From Actinomycetota bacterium (lineage in GTDB: Bacteria; Actinomycetota; Actinomycetes; Streptosporangiales; Streptosporangiaceae), in the NCBI GenBank assembly GCA_021324595.1, contig JAJPIV010000080.1:38649-102648 (forward strand): a stretch of 64,000 bases of DNA, in the 5' to 3' direction. Below are positions 52,860 to 59,626 of this stretch, piece after piece. Below the pieces are notes generated by a model. The model was not told where the DNA came from, ran no database searches, and saw nothing but the letters and a program-made list of their open reading frames with translations. How positions within the stretch are numbered: the stretch's first letter is position 1; the number at the start of each line of letters is the position of its first letter. A program made the position numbers and the translations under genes.

Positions 52860-54524
52860 ATGAGCACCGAGCACGCGCCCAATGCGGCATTGCTCAGTTA
52901 CGTCATTGTCGCCCGGAAGCGGAAGTGGTGGATCGCGAGCATGGCGCTGCTCGGCCTGCTCGGCGGGATCGGGCTGTCGCTGATCGAGCCGAAGCAGTAC
53001 CAGGCGACGGCGCAGGTGCTCGTCGAGACCGCGGGCGGGGTGCCGGCTCTCGGCGGCTCCGCGGCCGGCGTCACCCCGACGGTGGTGCAGACCGACGTGC
53101 AGCTGGTGACCAGCGCGCCGGTGAGGCGCGCGGTCGGGCCAGCGCTCTCCGCGAGGTCGGCGGTGACCGCGTCCGAGGTCGCGCAGACGAACGTCATCGC
53201 GATCACCGCCGCCAGCGGCGCGCCGGAGCTGGCGGCCCGCGCCGCCAACGCCTACGCGCGCGCGTTCGTCCGGTACGAGGAACAGGTCGCGCTCACGTCC
53301 CTGGCCGCGATGGAGAGCCAGCTGCGCAAGCAGATCCGGGCGCAGGAGCGGCAGATCAACGCGCTGAAGGTCCAGCGCGGGACCGGGGCGCAGGTGGCGG
53401 CGCTGCTCAACGAGGTCGCGGTGAGCCGTGAGCAGCTCGCGCAGATGCAGGTGCAGGGCGCGACGGCGAACGCGAGCGGGGTCGCCTTCGTGACCCCGGC
53501 CCAGGCCCCGGCCGGCCCGAGCGCGCCGCGGCCGGTGCAGGACGCCGCCCTCGGGCTGCTGGCCGGGGTGATCGTGGGCCTGGCCGTCGCGTTCCTGCTC
53601 GACAGCTTCGACGACACCGTGGGGTCCAAGGACTCCGCCGAGCGCATCGGCGGCGTCCCGGTCCTCGCGATGGTCCCGATGATCCCCTCGTGGAAGAGGG
53701 GCGACGAGGCCGTGGTCGTGTCCATCACGCAGCCGTTGTCGACGGCGGCGGAGGCCTACCGGTCGCTGCGCACCTCGCTGCAGTTCATCAGGCAGGAGCG
53801 CGAGCTGCGGACGCTGCTCGTGACCAGCCCCGCGGTGGCCGAGGGCAAGTCCACCACGGTCGCCAACCTCGGCGCGATGTTCGCCCAGGCCGGCGAGCGG
53901 GTGGCGCTGGTCTCCTGTGACCTGCGGCGGCCCCGGCTCGGGGAGTTCTTCGGCCTGGGGGAGAGGGCCGGGCTCAGCGCCATCCTCCGCGGCGCGGCCG
54001 CGCTGCCCGCGGGGATGCAGCAGGTCAGCGGCAACCCGAACCTGTGGCTGCTCGGCGCCGGCCCGGTGCCGTCCAATCCGGCCGAGCTGCTCAGCGGCCC
54101 GTTCGCGGAGGAGGCGTTCGCCTGGCTGCGGGAGAACGTGGACCTGGTCCTGATCGACAGCCCGCCGGTCCTGCCGGTGACCGACGCCGCGGTCCTGTCG
54201 CGGTACGCCGACGGCGTGCTCGTCGTCGTCGCGGCCAACCAGACCAAGCGGGTGGACATGCAGCGCGCGGTGGAGAAGCTGATCCAGGTGAGCGCGCCGC
54301 TGGTGGGAGTCGTCATGAACGGCGTGACCAGGCAGACCGGCTACGGGTACGGCTATGGGTACGGGTACGGCTACGGGTACGGGCTCGACCATGGCGCGGC
54401 CGACGAGCAGGTGCCCGTTCCGCGTAATGGCCGGCCCGCGGAGCGGCAGGCGCGCAACGGGCACGTGCGGGTGCGGTCCTGGTCGGCGGCGCCCGACCCG
54501 GCGCGGGATGGCCGCGGACGCTGA
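52860..54524 (+). CDS. Polysaccharide biosynthesis tyrosine autokinase (Wzz + BY-kinase fusion)
   Basis: A 554-aa fused chain-length regulator and bacterial tyrosine kinase. Wzz part: TM1 (~residues 25–42, WWIASMALLGLLGGIGLSLI), periplasmic coiled region (QLRKQIRAQERQINALKVQR), TM2 (~225–245). Kinase part: Walker A SPAVAEGKSTTVANL (~325, Ala in place of the usual Gly before EGKS), Walker A' VALVSCDLRRP (~349), Walker B VDLVLIDSPPVLP (~428). The C-terminal Tyr cluster is a (Gly-Tyr)7 run. GGAGGAAAG precedes the ATG by 6 nt. It controls length and export of the polysaccharide through phosphorylation cycles with the adjacent phosphatase. Confidence 0.93.
   Translation: MSTEHAPNAALLSYVIVARKRKWWIASMALLGLLGGIGLSLIEPKQYQATAQVLVETAGGVPALGGSAAGVTPTVVQTDVQLVTSAPVRRAVGPALSARSAVTASEVAQTNVIAITAASGAPELAARAANAYARAFVRYEEQVALTSLAAMESQLRKQIRAQERQINALKVQRGTGAQVAALLNEVAVSREQLAQMQVQGATANASGVAFVTPAQAPAGPSAPRPVQDAALGLLAGVIVGLAVAFLLDSFDDTVGSKDSAERIGGVPVLAMVPMIPSWKRGDEAVVVSITQPLSTAAEAYRSLRTSLQFIRQERELRTLLVTSPAVAEGKSTTVANLGAMFAQAGERVALVSCDLRRPRLGEFFGLGERAGLSAILRGAAALPAGMQQVSGNPNLWLLGAGPVPSNPAELLSGPFAEEAFAWLRENVDLVLIDSPPVLPVTDAAVLSRYADGVLVVVAANQTKRVDMQRAVEKLIQVSAPLVGVVMNGVTRQTGYGYGYGYGYGYGYGLDHGAADEQVPVPRNGRPAERQARNGHVRVRSWSAAPDPARDGRGR
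54339..54383. repeat. (Gly-Tyr)7 codon repeat in the kinase tail
   Basis: GGC/GGG-TAC/TAT hexamers run seven times in frame, giving seven alternating Tyr residues, the autophosphorylation cluster. A 6-bp period can gain or lose Tyr residues by slippage without a frameshift. Confidence 0.93.
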
Positions 54525-54540
54525 GCATCACCTTACTAAA

Positions 54541-54563
54541 AGTAGTCTTTCAACTACTGAAAG
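54541..54563. promoter_or_regulatory. Interleaved inverted repeats upstream of the WecA-like gene
   Basis: The order is AGTAGT–CTTTCA–ACTACT–GAAAG. AGTAGT pairs with ACTACT and CTTTCA pairs with TGAAAG (sharing one T), giving an A-B-A'-B' layout. It is AT-rich and sits where the -35 of the downstream TAGCAT box would be, so a protein-binding operator is most likely. Confidence 0.6.
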
Positions 54564-54576
54564 TGATAGCCGCTGT

Positions 54577-54582
54577 TAGCAT
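54577..54582 (+). promoter_or_regulatory. -10 box TAGCAT for the WecA-like gene
   Basis: TAGCAT ends 6 nt before the GTG at 54589. This implies that the initiating-transferase operon (54589–61794) has its own leaderless promoter, separate from the kinase gene. Confidence 0.55.
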
Positions 54583-54588
54583 GGCCCT

Positions 54589-55626
54589 GTGCGGGGGACA
54601 TTCACCATTACGGTCGCGGCCCTGTCGTGCGGTGCCTTCGTGGCCGCGGCCGAGCCATTCACGATCGCGATGCTGCGCCGCGCGGCGGCGCTCGACGTGC
54701 CCGGCGCCCGTTCGTCGCACCGGGTCGCCACGCCGCGCGGGGGCGGCGCGCCGATCGCGGCCGGGCTGGTCACCGTCGGCCTGCTGGTTCACAGCGGCGC
54801 GGCGATCGCGTTCGCCGTGGCGGTCGCCGGCTACGCGGCGATCGGCCTCGCCGACGACCTGGCGGGGTCCCAGGGCGGCCTGCCTGCCCGGCGGCGGCTG
54901 GCGCTGCAGGCGGCCGTCGCCACGGTCGTCACCGCTGCCCTCGCCCGCCAGGCCGGCTGGCCGGCCCTGCCGGCCGCCGCGGCGGCCGCGGCCGGGGCGC
55001 TCTGGCTCACCGGGTTCGTGAACGCGTTCAACTTCATGGACGGCGTCAACGGCATCTCGGCCGCGCACGCCGCCATCGGCGGCTGCGTCTACGCCGGCCT
55101 CGGCCTGTGGCGGCGCGATGGGTTCGTGGTTGCCGCCGGGGCGGCGGCCGCCGCGGGCGCGCTGGCGTTCTTGCCGTGGAACGCATGGCGCGCCCGGGTG
55201 TTCCTGGGTGACGTCGGCAGCTACGGCCTGGGCGCTGCGCTCGCGGTGCTCGCGATCCGCCTGGTGGCCGACCAGGTGCCGCCCGAGGCGGCGCTCGGCC
55301 CCATGCTCCTGTACGTCGCCGACACGGGCTGGACGCTGCAGCGCCGGATCCGGGCAGGGGAGCCCTGGCTCGAGGCGCACCGGACCCACGTCTACCAGCG
55401 CTGGTGCGACATCGGCTGGTCGCACCAGCGGGTCACGGCCACGGCGGCCGCCGTGACCACGCTGCTGTGCGCGCTCGGCATGGCCAGCCTGACCGGGAGC
55501 CTCGCGCTGCGGGCCGCGGCCGACGCGGCGGCGGCCGGGCTCGTCGCGCTCTACCTGCGGTCCCCGGCGCTGCTCGCCCGGCCGGCCGGCCGGGCGCGGC
55601 GCCTGGAGCGCCTGGAGCGTGCGTGA
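54589..55626 (+). CDS. Polyprenyl-phosphate glycosyl-1-phosphate transferase (WecA/MraY-like)
   Basis: Integral membrane enzyme that starts repeat-unit synthesis by moving a sugar-1-phosphate from a UDP-sugar to undecaprenyl phosphate. 345 aa, ~10 helices. Catalytic features: SSHRVATPRGGGAPIA (cytoplasmic loop), the DD pair in IGLADDLAGS (~86), VNAFNFMDGVNGI (~145), VFLGDVGSYGLGAAL (~205) and HRTHVYQRW (~265), the His-rich loop of the family. First gene of a tightly coupled five-gene operon plus one small ORF. Confidence 0.93.
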   Translation: MRGTFTITVAALSCGAFVAAAEPFTIAMLRRAAALDVPGARSSHRVATPRGGGAPIAAGLVTVGLLVHSGAAIAFAVAVAGYAAIGLADDLAGSQGGLPARRRLALQAAVATVVTAALARQAGWPALPAAAAAAAGALWLTGFVNAFNFMDGVNGISAAHAAIGGCVYAGLGLWRRDGFVVAAGAAAAAGALAFLPWNAWRARVFLGDVGSYGLGAALAVLAIRLVADQVPPEAALGPMLLYVADTGWTLQRRIRAGEPWLEAHRTHVYQRWCDIGWSHQRVTATAAAVTTLLCALGMASLTGSLALRAAADAAAAGLVALYLRSPALLARPAGRARRLERLERA

Positions 55627-56857
55627 CATGCGGATCCTGATGGTGACCCACTACTTCCCCCCGGAGGTCGGCGCCCCGCAGGCCAGGCTGTCCGCGCTCG
55701 CCGCCGCATGGGCGGCCGACGGCGACGAGGTGACCGTGCTGACCGGCATGCCGAACCATCCGACCGGGGTGCTGCCGCCGCAGTACCGGCGCGCGATCCG
55801 GCGGACCGAGCAGCGGGACGGGTACCGGGTGGTCCGCACCTGGCTCTACGCCACCGCCAACGAGAGGGTGGTCCGCAAGACCCTGTGCCACCTGAGCTTC
55901 ATGGCCAGCGCCGTGCTGCTGGGCTGGCGCCGCTGCCGGCGGGCCGACGTCGTCGTCGTCTCCTCGCCCACCTTCTTCTCCATCGGCGCGGCCTGGCTGC
56001 TGGCCCGGCTCGCGCGCGCCCGGCTCGTCGTCGAGGTCCGCGACCTGTGGCCGGCGATCTTCACCGAGCTCGGCGTGGTCACCAGCCGGCGGCTGATCGG
56101 CCTGCTGGAGCGCCTGGAGCTGGCCGCGTACGCGGCCGCCGACCAGGTGGTCGTGGTGACCGAGGGGTTCCGCGCGAACCTGATCTCCCGCGGCGTGCCG
56201 CCGGGGAAGGTCCACGTGATCCGCAACGGGGTGACGCCAGGCCGGTTCGACCCGGACGCCGCGCCCGACCCCGGGCTGCGCGCCCGGCTCGGCGCCCGGC
56301 CCGGCGACTGCCTGGTCCTGTACGCGGGGACGCACGGCATCTCCCAGGGCCTGCGCGCGGTCGTCGACGCGGCGGCGCTGCTCGCCGGCCTGCCGGTCAG
56401 GTTCGCGTTCGTCGGCGAGGGATCGGAGAAGGAGGGCCTGCGCGGCTACGCGGCGCGGCGGGCTCCCGGGCAGGTGACGATGCTGCCCGCGGTCCCGCAC
56501 GCCGAGGTCCCGGCCCTCATCGCCGCGGCCGACATCTGCCTGGTGCCGCTGCGCGACGTGCCGTTGTTCTCCGCGTTCATCCCCTCCAAGATGTTCGAGT
56601 ACCTGGCCGGCGGGCGGGCCGTGGTGGGCTCGGTGCGCGGGGAGAGCGCGCGGATTCTCGCCGAGGCGGGCGCGGTGGTGGTGCCTCCGGAGGACAGCGC
56701 GGCGCTGGCGCGCGCGATCGCGGCGCTCGCCGCCGACCCGGCCGAGCGCCTGCGGATCGGGCGGCGGGGCCGCAGCTACGCCGAGCGCTGCTGCGACCGG
56801 CTGGCGCTGGCGCGCGAGTACCGCAAGATCCTCGACCTGGCCGCGGACCGCCGGTGA
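55619..56857 (+). CDS. Glycosyltransferase family 4 (WbuB-like)
   Basis: A 412-aa GT-B transferase: MRILMVTHYFPPEVGAPQAR (N-terminal acceptor domain), VEVRDLWPAIFTELG, HVIRNGVTPGRFDPDA, VLYAGTHGISQGLRAVVDAA, and IPSKMFEYLAGGRAVVGSVR (donor site). These are the WbuB-like signatures typical of enzymes adding the second sugar, often an N-acetyl amino sugar. GTG 55619 overlaps the WecA stop by 8 nt; ATG 55628 is an equally plausible start. Its stop overlaps the next GTG. Confidence 0.92.
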   Translation: MRDMRILMVTHYFPPEVGAPQARLSALAAAWAADGDEVTVLTGMPNHPTGVLPPQYRRAIRRTEQRDGYRVVRTWLYATANERVVRKTLCHLSFMASAVLLGWRRCRRADVVVVSSPTFFSIGAAWLLARLARARLVVEVRDLWPAIFTELGVVTSRRLIGLLERLELAAYAAADQVVVVTEGFRANLISRGVPPGKVHVIRNGVTPGRFDPDAAPDPGLRARLGARPGDCLVLYAGTHGISQGLRAVVDAAALLAGLPVRFAFVGEGSEKEGLRGYAARRAPGQVTMLPAVPHAEVPALIAAADICLVPLRDVPLFSAFIPSKMFEYLAGGRAVVGSVRGESARILAEAGAVVVPPEDSAALARAIAALAADPAERLRIGRRGRSYAERCCDRLALAREYRKILDLAADRR

Positions 56858-57729
56858 GGCTGCTGGTCACCGGGGGGAGCGGCTTCCTCGGACGGCACGT
56901 GCTCGCCGAGGCGGCCAGGCGCGGGCACGAGTGCGTCGTCCTGGCGCGCAGCGAGGCCGCCGCCCGCACGGTCGCCGGGCTCGGTGCCCGCCCGCTGGCC
57001 GGCGACGTGGGCCGGCCCGCCGGCCTGGCGGGCGCGTTCGGCTCGGCGCGCTGCGACGTCCTGGTCAACCTCGTCTCGCTCGGGTTCGGGCACGCCCCCG
57101 GCATCGTCGCCGCGGCGCGGGCCGCCGGCATCCGCCGCGCGGTGTTCGTCTCGACCACCGCGGTCACCACGAGCCTTCCGGTGCGGTCCACCCCGGTGCG
57201 CCTGGCCGCCGAGGAGCACATCCGCCAGTCCGGCCTGGACTGGACGATCCTGCGCCCGACCATGATCTATGGCGCGCCCGGTGACCGGAACCTGTCGCGG
57301 CTGCTCGCCATCCTCGCCAGGACGCCGGTCCTGCCGGTCCCCGGTGGCGGCGCGCGCCTGCAGCAGCCGGTCCACGTCGCCGATGCGGCCGCCGCGGTCG
57401 TCGCCGCGGCGCTGCGGCCGGCCAGCGCCGGGCGGTGCTACGACGTCGCCGGGCCCGAGCCGATGCCGTTCACCGTGCTCCTGCGGCACTGCGCGGACGC
57501 GGTCGGCAGGAGGACCAGGTTCGTCCCGGTGCCGCTCGGCCCCGCCGTGGCCCTCGCCGCCGCCTACGAGCGGCTCGCCAGGCACCCGGGCATCAAGGCC
57601 GAGCAACTGCGGCGGCTGGCCGAGGACAAGGCGTTCGCGATCGACGCCGCCGTGCGCGACCTCGGCTTCGCGCCCCGCCCATTCCCCGCCGGCATACGCG
57701 CCGAGGCCCAGGCCATGGGGCTGCGGTGA
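56854..57729 (+). CDS. NAD-dependent epimerase/dehydratase (extended/atypical SDR)
   Basis: A 291-aa Rossmann protein: VRLLVTGGSGFLGRHVLAEA at the N-terminus, then VFVSTTAVTTSLPV and ILRPTMIYGAPGDRNLSRLL. The usual YxxxK pair is not obvious, which fits the atypical NmrA/complex-I-like SDR group as much as a classical epimerase. Context suggests reduction or epimerisation of a nucleotide or lipid-linked sugar. GTG 56854 and GTG 57726 overlaps (GTGA) tie it to both neighbours. Confidence 0.83.
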   Translation: MRLLVTGGSGFLGRHVLAEAARRGHECVVLARSEAAARTVAGLGARPLAGDVGRPAGLAGAFGSARCDVLVNLVSLGFGHAPGIVAAARAAGIRRAVFVSTTAVTTSLPVRSTPVRLAAEEHIRQSGLDWTILRPTMIYGAPGDRNLSRLLAILARTPVLPVPGGGARLQQPVHVADAAAAVVAAALRPASAGRCYDVAGPEPMPFTVLLRHCADAVGRRTRFVPVPLGPAVALAAAYERLARHPGIKAEQLRRLAEDKAFAIDAAVRDLGFAPRPFPAGIRAEAQAMGLR

Positions 57730-59510
57730 CCGGGGCGGACGTCGCGCTGGCCGCCCGCACCGCGGTGCGGCTGCGGCCGTCGCAGGTCGCGCACCGGGCC
57801 AGGCTCCGGGCGCAGCGCGCGGCCCTGCGCCGGTGGCCCCGGGCCGGCCGCCGGCTGCTCGCCGGGCCCGATCCGGCCGGCGCGCGCGGCTGGCCGCGCG
57901 GCTTCGCCCCGCTCGACGCGCGGGCGGGGCTCGGCTGGCCCGGCCTGGCCGGCCTGGCCGGCGGCAGGATCGAGGCGCTGGGCATCGCCCGGGATCTCGG
58001 TGACCCGCCGGACTGGGAGCAGGCCGGCGCTCCCCGGCTGTGGCGCTTCCACCTGCACTACTGGGACTGGGCCTGGGGCCTGGCGGCCGAGCCCGACCGG
58101 GCGGCGGCGCGCGCCGCGTTCGCCGCGCTCTGGCGGTCCTGGCGTTCGGCGGTCACGTTCGGCCGCGGCGACGCCTGGCTGCCCTACCCGGCGGCCCTGC
58201 GCGCGTGGGCCTGGTGCGGCCAGCACCGGCCGCTGGTGGCGGGCGGCGAGCTGGAGCGCGAGTTCACCGCCGAGCTCGCGGCCCACTGCGGGTTCCTCCG
58301 CCGTCACCTGGAGGCCGATGTCGGCGGTAATCACCTGATCAAGAACCTCAAGGCGCTGGCCGGCCTGGCGGTGTTCTTCGGCGACGAGCGGCTGCTGCGG
58401 CGCGCGCTGGGCCGCCTGGCCGGCCAGGCCGCCGTGCAGGTGCTGCCCGACGGCGGCCACTACGAGCGGGCCCCGGCCTACCACTGCCAGGTGCTCGCCG
58501 ACCTCATCGACGTGGCGGGCCTGGCCGCCGCGGCCGGGATCGCCGCGCCCTCCGAGCTGGCCGTCCTGACCGGGGCGATCGGGCGGATGCGCGGGTGGCT
58601 CGGCCAGGTGCTGCTGCCCGGCGGCCAGGTGCCGCTGCTGAACGACGGCTACCCGGTGCCCGCGGCGCTCGTGGCCGCGTGCCGGCCCGGCCCGGCTCCC
58701 GCCCGGCCGCTGGTGGTGCTGCCCGGCAGCGGGCTGGCCCGCGCCACGGCCGGCGGCTGGCACCTGCTCGCCGACGTGGGCGCTCCGTGCCCGGACGAGC
58801 TGCCCGCCCACGCCCACGCGGACCCCCTCGGCTGCCTGGTCCACCTGGACGGGGCGCCGCTGCTGGTGGACACCGGCACCTCGGGTTATGAGCCCGGCCC
58901 GGTCAGGTCCTACGAGCGGTCCACCAGCGCGCACAGCACGGTCCAGGTGGACGGCGCGGACTCGACCGAGGTGTGGGGCGCGTTCCGGGCCGGGCGCCGG
59001 GCGCGGGTCCGTGACCTGACCGCCCGGGAGGACGCCGGGAGGATCATCATCGAGGCGTCCCACGACGGCTTCCGGCGGCTGCCCGGCAACCCGGTCCATC
59101 GCCGCCGCTGGACGCTGACGGCCCGGGAACTGCTGATCACCGACGAGGTGACGGGCTCGGGTCGCCACCAGGTGGCGGCCACCTGGCACCTGTCGCCCGG
59201 GACGCTGGTGCGGATCGAGCCGGACCTGGCCGGACGGGCCGCCGGCGGCGGCGCCGGCGTCCCGTGGTGCCGGTCGGCAGTGCTCACGGCCGGCGGCCCG
59301 GGCGGCCCGGCCGTGGCCGTCACGCTGCGCGCCTCCAGCCCGGCGCTTCTCCAGGCGGGCTCGGCGCCGGTCGCGAGCGGCTTCGCCCGCACGGTCCCGG
59401 CGCCGGTGCTGACCTGCCGCGTGGACGCCGCCCTGCCGGTGCAGCTCGAGGTCCGGCTGCGCCGCGTCACGGGCACCGGCCCCGGCCGGCCCGCGGGGGA
59501 GGCGTCGTGA
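57726..59510 (+). CDS. Heparinase II/III family protein
   Basis: A 594-aa protein of the alginate-lyase/heparinase II/III fold. N-terminal alpha/alpha toroid (LWRFHLHYWDWAWGLA, YPAALRAWAWC, GGNHLIKNLKALAGLAVFFG), catalytic-region PDGGHYERAPAYHCQVLADL, and a C-terminal beta domain opening with DELPAHAHADPLGCLVHLDG (conserved His-Asp) and RSYERSTSAHSTVQVDG. No signal peptide is visible, so a cytoplasmic role or non-classical export is implied. Such proteins often sit in EPS loci beside two-domain oxidoreductases. GTG start overlaps the upstream TGA. Confidence 0.88.
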   Translation: MTGADVALAARTAVRLRPSQVAHRARLRAQRAALRRWPRAGRRLLAGPDPAGARGWPRGFAPLDARAGLGWPGLAGLAGGRIEALGIARDLGDPPDWEQAGAPRLWRFHLHYWDWAWGLAAEPDRAAARAAFAALWRSWRSAVTFGRGDAWLPYPAALRAWAWCGQHRPLVAGGELEREFTAELAAHCGFLRRHLEADVGGNHLIKNLKALAGLAVFFGDERLLRRALGRLAGQAAVQVLPDGGHYERAPAYHCQVLADLIDVAGLAAAAGIAAPSELAVLTGAIGRMRGWLGQVLLPGGQVPLLNDGYPVPAALVAACRPGPAPARPLVVLPGSGLARATAGGWHLLADVGAPCPDELPAHAHADPLGCLVHLDGAPLLVDTGTSGYEPGPVRSYERSTSAHSTVQVDGADSTEVWGAFRAGRRARVRDLTAREDAGRIIIEASHDGFRRLPGNPVHRRRWTLTARELLITDEVTGSGRHQVAATWHLSPGTLVRIEPDLAGRAAGGGAGVPWCRSAVLTAGGPGGPAVAVTLRASSPALLQAGSAPVASGFARTVPAPVLTCRVDAALPVQLEVRLRRVTGTGPGRPAGEAS

Positions 59511-59626
59511 TCGCCGCGAGGGCCGGGGGCACTCGGGCAGGCGGCGTGCCCACGGGGAGGCGGCGTGGCCACGAGGTGGCGGACCGCGTGACCAGGGGAG
59601 AAGCGACCATGGGGGAAACGCCGTGA
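59507..59626 (+). CDS. Small coupled ORF, 39 aa, unknown
   Basis: GTG 59507 overlaps the heparinase stop (GTGA), and its own TGA overlaps the GTG start of the next gene (GTGA). The product, MIAARAGGTRAGGVPTGRRR then GHEVADRVTRGEATMGETP, is basic and polar with no hydrophobic segment and no family recognised. It may be a true small protein or simply a ribosome-passage ORF that keeps the two flanking genes coupled across 112 bp. Confidence 0.4.
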   Translation: MIAARAGGTRAGGVPTGRRRGHEVADRVTRGEATMGETP

